From: Candidatus Bathyarchaeota archaeon
GTDB lineage: Archaea; Thermoproteota; CALKCG01; B24
Assembly: GCA_018396755.1 (NCBI GenBank)
Contig: JAGTQM010000003.1
Location: 78,919-142,918, forward strand
Direction: 5' to 3'
DNA: 64,000 bases
Shown piece after piece: positions 1-8,080 of this stretch. Under the pieces are notes generated by a model. That model ran no database searches, had not been told where the DNA came from, and saw only the letters and a program-made list of their open reading frames with translations. Each line of letters begins with the position of its first letter. Position 1 is the first letter of the stretch. Both the position numbers and the translations under genes were made by a program.

Positions 1-79
1 TCGTGAAGAATAATGTAGATAGTGCTACTAGGAATGCTATCGTTCCAATCATGTAGAGCTTAAGTTTTAACGTTCTCAT
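1..79 (-). CDS. Truncated membrane protein N-terminus
   Basis: An ATG on the minus strand at 79 opens a frame that runs off the left edge of the window, giving about 26 residues that begin MRTLKLKLY and continue into a hydrophobic segment. That is a short basic N-terminus followed by a first membrane helix. N-termini of archaeal HtpX-like membrane metalloproteases look like this, but no catalytic motif lies inside the window, so the family is a guess. It is divergent from the OB-fold gene at 208 with a short AT-rich space between. Confidence 0.5.
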   Translation of the reverse strand, partial: MRTLKLKLYMIGTIAFLVALSTLFFT

Positions 80-207
80 GTTTCTTCGAAAAACTCTTAA
101 AATATTTTAATCTTAAAAAGTTTACTATCTACTATTTAACTGTGAAAACTATGTGATAAATAAACTTATTAATATGTATAGTCTTCCCTATTAGAGGCTG
201 ATATGTA

Positions 208-504
208 TTGAAAATTTCAGATCTTAGGAAAGGTATGCGTGGTGTCAACGTTAGAGGGGAAATCGCAGACGTCTCTGAAGCAAGGGAAGTAGTTACCCGA
301 TATGGTACAACTGCTAAGGTAGCTACTGCAACTCTTAAAGACGACTCTGGGTCCGTTAAACTCACTCTATGGAATGAGGACATCGATAGGATTTCTCAGG
401 GGTCACTTGTCGAAATAAGTAATGGTTATACGACTGCATTTAGAGGTGTCCTCCAGCTTAATATAGGTAGATTTGGGAAATTAAAGGTTTTGAACGAAGA
501 GTAA
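208..504 (+). CDS. Small OB-fold nucleic-acid-binding protein (SSB/RPA-like)
   Basis: This 98-residue protein is essentially one OB fold. The order is an N-terminal strand (KISDLRKGMRGVNVRGEI), a loop, then the RPA/SSB-style segment LKDDSGSVKLTLWNEDI, and a final strand LNIGRFGKLKVL. Such single-OB proteins in TACK archaea bind single-stranded DNA or RNA. The start is TTG with GAGG about 10 nt upstream; the ATG at 203 is followed directly by a stop. It lacks the acidic C-terminal tail of crenarchaeal SSB, so it could be an accessory SSB or an RNA-binding OB protein rather than the main SSB. Confidence 0.75.
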   Translation: MKISDLRKGMRGVNVRGEIADVSEAREVVTRYGTTAKVATATLKDDSGSVKLTLWNEDIDRISQGSLVEISNGYTTAFRGVLQLNIGRFGKLKVLNEE

Positions 505-584
505 AATCGCCTCCTACAAACTTTTTTAAACAGCTCTTCTATGGAGTTATTAATGTCTGGAAGCTGTCTAAGTGGTGGGAAACT

Positions 585-1898
585 TTGACTATTCCCTTAG
601 AGTGGAGAAGAAGTCATTTGTCGAGGGAAATAACCTCGTCTTTAAGCGGTAGTAGAGTCGTAGTGCTCGGTATGGTTTTAAGCGTTAGAAGACAGGGTGG
701 ATTATGTTTTATAATTCTTCAAGATGGGTGTGGGATAATACAGATCACCGCTCATAAAGATAAGACACCTAGTCAGATATTCGATAAACTAGTTGAACTT
801 ATGCCCCATAGTTACATAGGTGTTAAAGGAGTTGTAAAAGCCATTGAAAAAGCTCCTAGAGGTGTTGAAGTAGAAGTGGAAGACCTGTATGTTTTTTCCG
901 AGCCTAAAAAACTTCCACCATTTGAAATGTTCGCTAAAACCCTTCCAAGCTTAGATAAGAGGCTTGAAATACGTGCTGTAGATTTACGTAGACCCCAGTC
1001 TCAAGCAATTTTTAAACTTAAACATCAGGTTTTACAGAGTATTAGAAGTTTTCTGGTTGAAAGAAACTTCATAGAGATCAATACGCCTAAGATCATAGGT
1101 TCTGCTACGGAGGGAGGGGCGGCGTTATTCCCCCTGCTTTACTACGATAAGGAAGCCTTTCTAGCTCAAAGTCCACAGCTTTACAAGGAACAGTTGTCTT
1201 CTGTCTTCGAAAGGGTTTTTGAAATAGGTCCTGTCTTCAGAGCGGAGAAATTTAAAACGCCTAGACATCTCAGTGAGATAACATCTGTTGATGTTGAAGT
1301 GGCTTTTGCAGACTATGGAGATGTAATGAATCTCCTTGAAGAAATGATAGATTACGTTATCGGAAACTTGATGGATAAATGTTCCGAGGAGCTTCAGCTT
1401 TTAGAAGTGAAATTGGAGAAAACGAAGACGCCCTTTAAACGTATAACATACGATGAAGCTTATAACGTCCTCAAAGATTTAGGTGTTGAAGTATCGTGGG
1501 GCGAGGACTTCTCTACGCTAGCTCTTAAAAGGCTTGGACGAATTAACAGAGGCTTCTACTTTATAACAGATTGGCCTACTATTTCTAAACCGTTTTACAT
1601 TAAGCCTAAAGATGATAATTCTGAGATCTCTGAAAGCTTCGACCTCATGTATGGGTCTTTAGAGTTATCCTCAGGCGGATCTAGAGTATCGTCACGTGAT
1701 CTCCTAGTTAAACGTTTAAAACAGCAAGGTTTAAACCCTAAACTTTTCGACTACCATCTTAGAATTTACGATTACGGCATGCCACCTCACGCTGGTTTCG
1801 GTCTGGGACTTGAGAGGCTTATGATGGTTATAATTGGGGCTTCAAATATAAGGGAGGTTACGCTTTTCCCTAGGGATCAGAGTAGGCTTACACCTTGA
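585..1898 (+). CDS. aspS: Aspartyl-tRNA synthetase, archaeal type, probably non-discriminating
   Basis: Class IIb synthetase that charges tRNA-Asp and probably tRNA-Asn with aspartate. The 437 residues match archaeal AspRS length: an N-terminal anticodon-binding OB domain (about 1-105), then the catalytic core with motif 2 (FRAEKFKTPRHLSE, near 220) and motif 3 (GLGLERLMM, near 410), ending in the characteristic FPRD..RLTP. The TTG start follows GGTGGGA. At the two OB-domain sites that separate discriminating from non-discriminating archaeal enzymes (Trp26 and Lys85 in Thermococcus), my from-memory alignment gives Leu32 and Pro91. A Pro near the Lys85 site is expected in the non-discriminating type. 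gatC follows after 3-12 nt, which fits an Asp-tRNA-Asn to Asn-tRNA-Asn route. Confidence 0.95.
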   Translation: MTIPLEWRRSHLSREITSSLSGSRVVVLGMVLSVRRQGGLCFIILQDGCGIIQITAHKDKTPSQIFDKLVELMPHSYIGVKGVVKAIEKAPRGVEVEVEDLYVFSEPKKLPPFEMFAKTLPSLDKRLEIRAVDLRRPQSQAIFKLKHQVLQSIRSFLVERNFIEINTPKIIGSATEGGAALFPLLYYDKEAFLAQSPQLYKEQLSSVFERVFEIGPVFRAEKFKTPRHLSEITSVDVEVAFADYGDVMNLLEEMIDYVIGNLMDKCSEELQLLEVKLEKTKTPFKRITYDEAYNVLKDLGVEVSWGEDFSTLALKRLGRINRGFYFITDWPTISKPFYIKPKDDNSEISESFDLMYGSLELSSGGSRVSSRDLLVKRLKQQGLNPKLFDYHLRIYDYGMPPHAGFGLGLERLMMVIIGASNIREVTLFPRDQSRLTP

Positions 1899-1910
1899 CA
1901 GGTGATAGAT

Positions 1911-2204
1911 GTGCCTCAGAAGAAAAGCATTACCGCTAAAGATATTAGACATTTGGCTTGGCTGGCTAAGCTCGATCTATCTAAAAAAGAGGAGGAGACC
2001 TTTAGAAGTCAACTTTCGAAGATTCTAGAGTACTTTAGCAAGATTGATGAGGCTAATACCGAGGGTCTCCCACCTACGTTTCACGTAGTTGAGCAGTACA
2101 ACATCTTCAGAGAAGATGAACCGTGCCAATTCCCTTCAGATCTTGTGCTTCAGAATCCCCCTAAGAAGAAGGGTAGGTTTATAAAAGCCGCGAGGATCGT
2201 ATAA
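1911..2204 (+). CDS. gatC: Asp/Glu-tRNA amidotransferase subunit C
   Basis: Small GatC subunit that wraps and stabilises GatA in the GatCAB transamidosome. The N-terminal signature KDIRHLAWLAKLDLS and a central SKILEYFSKIDE helix are typical, as is the near 100-residue length. I place the start at the GTG at 1911, because GGTGAT stands about 5 nt upstream. The GTG at 1902 used by the ORF track overlaps that Shine-Dalgarno sequence and would add three residues. It is sandwiched between aspS and gatA with almost no spacing, so the three are very probably one transcript. Confidence 0.9.
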   Translation: MPQKKSITAKDIRHLAWLAKLDLSKKEEETFRSQLSKILEYFSKIDEANTEGLPPTFHVVEQYNIFREDEPCQFPSDLVLQNPPKKKGRFIKAARIV

Positions 2205-2206
2205 CG

Positions 2207-3670
2207 TTGAGGCCTCTATATAATTCGGCTGAACGTATAGCTTCCGCCGTTGAAAACGGAGAAATATCAGCTATAGAACTTTTAGATGAAATCTTTGAGA
2301 GAATAAAAGCGGTAGAACCTAAGATAAACGCATTCATAACACTTGCTGAAGATAAAGCGTATGAAAAAGCTAAAGACATAGACCAGCGTGTAAGAAAAGG
2401 ACTGAAAGTAGGTAGACTTGCAGGTGTCGTAGTAGCTGTTAAAGACAACATATGTGTAAAGAATGTTGAAACTACTTGCGGCTCAAAAATTCTTAAAGGA
2501 TATTTTCCAAGCTATAATGCTACGGTGATTGAGAAGTTAGACATGGAAGATGCTGTCATCATAGGTAAAACAAACATGGATGAATTCGCTATGGGCTCTA
2601 CTACGGAATTCAGCGCCTACAAAACTACTAGAAACCCATATGATTTAGAGAGGGTTCCAGGCGGCTCCTCTGGAGGTAGTGCTGCAGCCGTGGCGTCAGG
2701 TGAAGCTTTACTAGCACTTGGATCTGATACAGGCGGCTCCATAAGATGCCCAGCAGCCTTCTGCGGCGTAGTCGGCTTAAAGCCGACATACGGCCTTGTC
2801 AGTAGATATGGGCTTATCGCATATGCCAATAGTTTAGAGCAGATAGGACCAATCGCTAGAAACGTTAGGGATTGCGCTCTCTCCTTAAGCGTTATAGCTG
2901 GTTATGATCCTAGGGATAGTACATCGCTTACGGTTCAACCTAAGGACTATCTTGAGGATTTGAATGCCACCTACGATCTTAAAGGTGTACGTGTAGGCAT
3001 AATTAAAGAGTTTCTAGCTGAGGGCGTTCAGGAAAGTGTTGCTAGTAAGGTTTTAGATACAATATACAGTTTAGAAGAGCTGGATGCATCTATAGGTGAG
3101 ATTTCCCTCGAAAGTTTAGAGTATGCCTTAGCAGCGTATTACGTAATAGCTATGTCTGAAGCTAGTTCAAACTTGGCTAGATACGATGGTTTAAGATACG
3201 GTCTTAGAGTTTCAGACCAAGGTTTAAACTGGGGTAGAGCTTACGCTAAAAATAGACGTTTGGGCTTTGGTGAAGAAGTGAAGCGTAGAATAATTCTAGG
3301 TACATTTGCACTATCTGCTGGATACTATGAAGCATATTATTTGAAAGCGTTAAAAGTTAGAACACTAGTACTGATGGATTTTCAGAGGGCTTTCAAAGAA
3401 TTTGACGTGTTAGCTGGGCCATCAATGCCTACGGTTGCTTTTAAAATAGGTGAGAAGATGGAAGATCCACTTGAACTCTACATGTGCGATGTAAACACGG
3501 TGCCTGCTAATTTAGCAGGTTTACCAGCCATATCTATACCGTGCGGTTTATCTGAAGGTCTACCAGTTGGACTGCAGCTTATCGCACCTCCTATGGAGGA
3601 AAGCCGATTGTTTAAAGTTTCACATTCCTGTGAAAGTTTAGGTAAATGGAGTTTTACATTAAAACCTTAA
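2207..3670 (+). CDS. gatA: Asp/Glu-tRNA amidotransferase subunit A
   Basis: Amidase-signature subunit that hydrolyses glutamine and channels ammonia to GatB. The 487-residue length is normal. The Ser-cisSer-Lys triad is visible: Lys79 in AVKDN, Ser154 in GGSSGGS, and nucleophile Ser178 in DTGGSIRCPA, the same numbers I recall for Staphylococcus GatA. It starts with TTG only 2 nt after the gatC stop, implying translational coupling. Unusually, gatB is not contiguous: about 450 nt without a clear gene separate them. Confidence 0.95.
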   Translation: MRPLYNSAERIASAVENGEISAIELLDEIFERIKAVEPKINAFITLAEDKAYEKAKDIDQRVRKGLKVGRLAGVVVAVKDNICVKNVETTCGSKILKGYFPSYNATVIEKLDMEDAVIIGKTNMDEFAMGSTTEFSAYKTTRNPYDLERVPGGSSGGSAAAVASGEALLALGSDTGGSIRCPAAFCGVVGLKPTYGLVSRYGLIAYANSLEQIGPIARNVRDCALSLSVIAGYDPRDSTSLTVQPKDYLEDLNATYDLKGVRVGIIKEFLAEGVQESVASKVLDTIYSLEELDASIGEISLESLEYALAAYYVIAMSEASSNLARYDGLRYGLRVSDQGLNWGRAYAKNRRLGFGEEVKRRIILGTFALSAGYYEAYYLKALKVRTLVLMDFQRAFKEFDVLAGPSMPTVAFKIGEKMEDPLELYMCDVNTVPANLAGLPAISIPCGLSEGLPVGLQLIAPPMEESRLFKVSHSCESLGKWSFTLKP

Positions 3671-4121
3671 AACTGACCCCCTCTATGTTACTCTGGAAGG
3701 CACACCCATACTTAAACAGGAAGAGTGAGCTGTTTTGGAAAAAATGGGAGAAGAGGATAGGTTTAAAAACTCATGTAAAATCTATGGAAATTCGATGGAG
3801 GAAGTACAGGCGAAGCCAAGCAAGGTTGGGGCCGTTCTCCTTCGCTGTCTCTGTATGAAGTGTTAGGGGATTAGAGACATAGGTTACATTTTTAAGCTTA
3901 TCCGTTTGAATGTCTATAGATGTCTGTAGGCGGAAGATGGTTTAAACGATTATTTAACCTCTGTCTAGGATAAACCTCATGACTCTAATAGAGTTTGAGT
4001 CCTAATGTCCATCATGTGGATCATTGAATGCTGTTCAACATGATGATTCCCAGAAACTGCAAGTAGGGTATTGATATTCGGTGGAAAAAATAAATACCTG
4101 CTTTAAATCTTATAATAGCTG
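3671..4121 (+). other. Intergenic gap between gatA and gatB
   Basis: About 450 bases between two genes of one enzyme. The only ORF (70 codons beginning inside gatA in another frame) has no recognisable domain and I do not support it. The stretch just before gatB is AT-rich (TTTAAATCTTATAA) and could hold a TATA box close to the ATG, which would make gatB a separate, nearly leaderless transcript. I see no tRNA, clear snoRNA boxes or repeats. Confidence 0.5.
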
Positions 4122-5570
4122 ATGGCTGTTAAAACGGTTAAAATAGGTCTTGAAGTTCACTGTCAGCTTACAAGTCTTAAGAGTAAGCTCTTCTGCTCAT
4201 GTCCTACGGATTATAGGGGTAAACCTCCAAATACAAATATATGTCCGGTTTGTATGGGTGAGCCTGGAACTCTGCCAGTTTTAAATAAGGAGGCTCTTAG
4301 AAGTGCTATCATGATAGCTTTAGCTTTACACTCGGATATTTCAAGGTTTACGTATTTTACACGTAAAAACTACTTCTATCCAGATATGGCTAAAAACTTC
4401 CAAATATCTCAGTATGACGGTGTTGGCGGTGCTCCTCTAGCTAAAGGAGGATACGTTGTTTTAAACAACGGTAAAACCGTCAGGATCAGACGGATACAGC
4501 TTGAGGAAGACCCTGCTAGGCTCATTTACGAGGGGTCCATAGATACTGCTCCCTCGGCACTTGTAGACTATAATAGACATGGGATTGCGCTCGTTGAGAT
4601 AGTTACGGAACCAGACATGTCTTCACCTGAGGAGGCTAGGCTTTTCCTTCAAAAGTTGAGGTCGATACTTGAGCATTTAGGTGTATTCGATGGTGAGCTT
4701 GAAGGTGCTATGAGATGCGATGCAAATATTTCCCTTGAAGGTGGTGTTAGAGTTGAAATTAAAAACATCTCTTCCTATAAGGAAGTTGAACGTGCTTTAA
4801 TGTTTGAAATTACGAGGCAGAGCAATCTACTGTCAAGAGGCATTAAAATAGCTAGGGAAACGAGGTTTTGGGATGAACGTAGGAGAATAACCGTTTCTCT
4901 CAGAACCAAGGAGACTGAGGAAGATTACAGGTACTTTCCGGAGCCAGACTTGCCACCTATAGTTTTGACCGATGAGTTTCTAGATGATGTAAAACGTAAA
5001 CTTCCCATGCTTCCAGATGAGAGAAGACGCGTATTCGTAGAGAAATATGGTGTTTCAGAGCAGAATGCCGACGTTCTCGTAAGTGATAAGGCTTTAGCCG
5101 ACTTCTTTGAGAAGTGTCTTAAACACTATGATAAGGCTCAAGAGCTTAGCTCCCTTCTTGTTGGAGATTTTCTAGCGCAATTGCATAGTTTAAACATGTC
5201 TATTAGAGACGTTAAAGTTAGTCCAAGCCAAATAGCTAAGCTTCTAAAGCTTCTCGACGATAAGGTATTGACTGGGCTTTCCGCTAAAACTGTTCTAAGG
5301 GAAATGATAGCTACGGGTGAAGACCCTGAATCTATAATTCAGAAGAAAGAGCTTCATCGAATAAGTAGTAGAGATATGCTCACTGAGCTTGTTGATCAGG
5401 TTTTTACCATGAATCCGAAGGCTGTTGAAGATGCTCTCGTAAATGAGAAAGCTATTCATTTTTTAGTCGGTCAAGTTATGCGTATGACACGCGGTAAAGC
5501 CGATCCAACTCTTGTCCGTGAAATTGTTGAAGAGAAGCTTGGAAAAATTGAACCCAATAGGGTAGGTTGA
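4122..5570 (+). CDS. gatB: Asp/Glu-tRNA amidotransferase subunit B
   Basis: GatB binds the misacylated tRNA, phosphorylates its side-chain carboxylate and completes amidation with ammonia from GatA. The 482 residues show the GatB/GatE kinase core: opening VKIGLEVHCQL, zinc-site cysteines C25/C27 (CSCP) and C41/C44 (CPVC), and the family signature DYNRHGIALVEIVTEPD. The C-terminal third is the helical and YqeY-like tRNA-binding tail (about 300-482). Its length and tail fit GatB rather than archaeal GatE, which carries an inserted AspRS-like domain. The start is ATG without an obvious ribosome site. Confidence 0.95.
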   Translation: MAVKTVKIGLEVHCQLTSLKSKLFCSCPTDYRGKPPNTNICPVCMGEPGTLPVLNKEALRSAIMIALALHSDISRFTYFTRKNYFYPDMAKNFQISQYDGVGGAPLAKGGYVVLNNGKTVRIRRIQLEEDPARLIYEGSIDTAPSALVDYNRHGIALVEIVTEPDMSSPEEARLFLQKLRSILEHLGVFDGELEGAMRCDANISLEGGVRVEIKNISSYKEVERALMFEITRQSNLLSRGIKIARETRFWDERRRITVSLRTKETEEDYRYFPEPDLPPIVLTDEFLDDVKRKLPMLPDERRRVFVEKYGVSEQNADVLVSDKALADFFEKCLKHYDKAQELSSLLVGDFLAQLHSLNMSIRDVKVSPSQIAKLLKLLDDKVLTGLSAKTVLREMIATGEDPESIIQKKELHRISSRDMLTELVDQVFTMNPKAVEDALVNEKAIHFLVGQVMRMTRGKADPTLVREIVEEKLGKIEPNRVG

Positions 5571-5586
5571 AGTTTTCCCCGTTCTC

Positions 5587-6153
5587 CTAAATGTTTTTTA
5601 CTTCGTGTTTAAACCCTAGAGCTTCTAATGCTTCTTGGGTTGAATTTGCCATTAGAAAAACACGTAGTATTTTCAAGGCTACTTTAAAGTTCTTCCTTTT
5701 ACCGCATGGGGTTTCAATGAGGATGGGTATGTTGAGGTTGAGTTTAGCCTTTAGAAGAGGGGATATTGAACCTATTAAAACACCGTTTTCGATCTCTATG
5801 AGGGGAGGAACACCTTTAACGTTGATCCTGTTCAGGCTTGTTAGACTACTGTAGCTTGACAGTCTGTAACAGTGTACTTCAACATATATGTCCGGTTTAA
5901 AGGCTTTTACGATTTTGACAAGTCTTTTACATGCTTTCGTATTTAAATAGTTTGAGCTTAAAGTCGACACGTATCTGCCCATGTAGAGGCACGGTATGAC
6001 AATAGCAGAACCGCTCTTAGGCTTACTGGTTTTAACGAGTTTCTCGAATAGTAGCTTAGTTGTACGGTATTCTTTACCGTGTACTCCTCCAACAAACAAC
6101 CTTAAAGGTCTGATGGGGCTACCTATACTTTTATACATTTTCAAGAGAACCAC
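5587..6153 (-). CDS. DUF2119-like protein (possible M14-type peptidase fold)
   Basis: A 188-residue protein that I place in the DUF2119 group seen mainly in archaea. Visible features are an early glycine-rich motif GGVHGKEYRTT (about 22-32), VEVHCYR near 93, and ILIETPCGKR near 145. The H..E pair, a second His and a late Glu recall metal ligands and catalytic residues of M14 carboxypeptidases and succinylglutamate desuccinylases, so a zinc-dependent hydrolase is plausible but unproven. It is convergent with gatB (16 nt between stops) and divergent from the kinase gene that follows. Confidence 0.6.
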   Translation of the reverse strand: MVLLKMYKSIGSPIRPLRLFVGGVHGKEYRTTKLLFEKLVKTSKPKSGSAIVIPCLYMGRYVSTLSSNYLNTKACKRLVKIVKAFKPDIYVEVHCYRLSSYSSLTSLNRINVKGVPPLIEIENGVLIGSISPLLKAKLNLNIPILIETPCGKRKNFKVALKILRVFLMANSTQEALEALGFKHEVKNI

Positions 6154-6245
6154 CTATTTATCGTCTAATTTTTCCTCATGCTAGGTTCAAACTATCCTAG
6201 AAATTTTAAAATTCAAAGATATATTACTTAGGATTGGGACTTATC

Positions 6246-7223
6246 TTGATAATCGTGGCGGTTGATGGTGGTAAGACAAAAACGTCATGTGTAGTGTTCA
6301 ATGAAAAGGGTGAAGTTATATCTACATCTTCATCTGGACCTAGTGGGCTGCTTCTTCCAAGCGATACGGTTAAGAAAAATATATGGGCTGCTGTATCAAA
6401 CTCTCTATCTCAGGCTGGGCTATGTATAGAAGACATAAACGTTCTTTCCATAGGCTTAGCAGACATCGATACTAAACGCGATATTGAAAGAGCATCTTCG
6501 CTGATCAAAGAGCTTCCAATACCTGGTTCTGTCGTCACAGTAATTGAACATGATGCTGTCGTAGCCTACTATGCTGTAACATATGGGGCTCCTGGTGTAG
6601 CGGTTATAGCTGGGACAGGTAGCATAGCCTTCGGTATGAATAGGCTTGGCGAGAGAGCTAGATCAGGGGGTTGGAATTGGCTTTTCGGAGATGAAGGTAG
6701 CGGTTATTGGATAGCTAAAGAAGCTCTTCAGGCCGCTGCTAGAGCATTTGACGGCCGTGGACAGAAAACTATGCTTGTCGATGTTTTCATGGAAAACTTT
6801 AGGATAGATGACCCGCTCGATATGCTTGAAGTCGTTTACAGAAATATGGGAAGTGATCCGTTGAGAATAGCTGATTTAGCGGTTCTTGTAGATGAGGCTG
6901 CTGAAAGTGGAGATGAAGTCGCTATAGGCATCCTTGAAAAAGCTGGCGTTGAGTTGGCTCTCGCATGCTATTCTACGGCTTCAAAACTCAATATTATTGA
7001 TGAATATATGGTGGTTGGAACTGTTGGAAGCGTATTTAAATCTAAAATAGTTAGAGACGTCTTCTACAGTTGGCTTGAACGTAGACTTAAGAAGGCTGAG
7101 TTTAAACAACCCCTCATAGGTTTTCAGCCAATCATAGGTTCCGCGGTGATCGGGTTTAGAAAGCTCGGTTTTAAAAATATTGAAGAGAGAATTGAAAAGC
7201 TTAAGAAGCACTTGAAAGCTTAA
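6246..7223 (+). CDS. BadF/BadG-type ATPase, N-acetylglucosamine-kinase-like
   Basis: An ASKHA-fold phosphotransferase of about 325 residues. The phosphate-1 motif AVDGGKTKTSCVVF is at the extreme N-terminus, and the phosphate-2/adenosine region AGTGSIAFGMN lies near residue 125, followed by GWNWLFGDEGSGYWI, typical of eukaryotic-type GlcNAc kinases and BadF ATPases. The likely substrate is an amino sugar, and nagB lies about 6 kb away. The track starts at TTG 6234; TTG 6246, with GGGA upstream and MIIVAVDGG as the N-terminus, fits the family better. It is not a benzoyl-CoA reductase activator, since it lacks that family's iron-sulfur cysteines. Confidence 0.8.
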   Translation: MIIVAVDGGKTKTSCVVFNEKGEVISTSSSGPSGLLLPSDTVKKNIWAAVSNSLSQAGLCIEDINVLSIGLADIDTKRDIERASSLIKELPIPGSVVTVIEHDAVVAYYAVTYGAPGVAVIAGTGSIAFGMNRLGERARSGGWNWLFGDEGSGYWIAKEALQAAARAFDGRGQKTMLVDVFMENFRIDDPLDMLEVVYRNMGSDPLRIADLAVLVDEAAESGDEVAIGILEKAGVELALACYSTASKLNIIDEYMVVGTVGSVFKSKIVRDVFYSWLERRLKKAEFKQPLIGFQPIIGSAVIGFRKLGFKNIEERIEKLKKHLKA

Positions 7224-7257
7224 CTTTCAACTTTATTTTGAATCTTCTTTCTAAACG

Positions 7258-8076
7258 TTAGAACCATCCCAGTGTGCCGTCTTTTCTAACTCTATCTAAA
7301 CTCCATCTAAAAGTCTTATAGCCAATTGGAAGTAGTAATACGCCAAAAATGGCTCCCTTTAGGAAATCTAGCTGAGTTGTTGGATCTAACATGTATGCGG
7401 CTTTAAGCATGGATAGCCTCCACAGATGGTAAACCCACGTTTGAGGCAGAAACCAAGATACTATGGAGATGCCTGGTATAAAGCTATCTAGAAATTGAAC
7501 TGGGAAAGATATACCAGCGAGAAGCTGCTGTAAAACGTTTATAGTCCATGTTATCGGGTCTGTAGACTTCGTAACCAGTCTGAAGCCCGTACTTATCATG
7601 GATAGTCCAAGTAGTATCATAGCGGATATCATGAATGATAAAAATGTTGAAAACCAGTCTATTCTAAGTTTTACTCCAAATAGCAGTATTCCAACCATTA
7701 TCTGAGGTATGAATGTCATGACTGAGAAAATATATGGCCAGGCTATTCGTCCTATGACGAATATAGGTATTGGTATACCCGTCATTATTATGCTTTCTAA
7801 ACTCCAAGGATTGAGATGCCTCTCCAATGCTTGAGATATGGGCATAACTAGGTTTCCTATAACCAACCCCACTACTAAGAAGGATATGTAGTCTGTATCG
7901 TACTCGGGGACAGGTCTATTTCTATATATAGCGTTAATAGACCAGCTTAAAATCCCGATGGCTATTGTTATAAGCTGAGTTGTCACCTGCATCTTATACG
8001 TTTTCCACCCTCTGAAGTCTCTCTCTGCAAAAGCCAAGATCTGCCTTATACTAGTAACTAGGTCGATCCTCTGCAT
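7258..8076 (-). CDS. ABC-2 type transporter permease
   Basis: Membrane partner of the adjacent ATPase. The 272 residues contain about six hydrophobic segments, starting after a basic amphipathic N-terminus (RDFRGWKTYK) typical of ABC-2 permeases. The mid-protein run ISAMILLGLSMISTGFRL and the following PVQFLD segment are the common ABC-2 signature region. It lies 4 nt downstream of the ATPase stop, so the two are co-transcribed. The direction is probably export of a drug, lipid or polysaccharide; the substrate cannot be read from sequence. Confidence 0.85.
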   Translation of the reverse strand: MQRIDLVTSIRQILAFAERDFRGWKTYKMQVTTQLITIAIGILSWSINAIYRNRPVPEYDTDYISFLVVGLVIGNLVMPISQALERHLNPWSLESIIMTGIPIPIFVIGRIAWPYIFSVMTFIPQIMVGILLFGVKLRIDWFSTFLSFMISAMILLGLSMISTGFRLVTKSTDPITWTINVLQQLLAGISFPVQFLDSFIPGISIVSWFLPQTWVYHLWRLSMLKAAYMLDPTTQLDFLKGAIFGVLLLPIGYKTFRWSLDRVRKDGTLGWF

Positions 8077-8080
8077 TTTC

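Noticed and set aside
3646-3858. 70-codon plus-strand ORF after gatA
   Set aside because: It begins inside gatA in another frame and shows no family features.
4036-4075. Possible box C/D RNA (ATGATGA near 4041)
   Set aside because: No CTGA box at a suitable distance and no second C'/D' pair.
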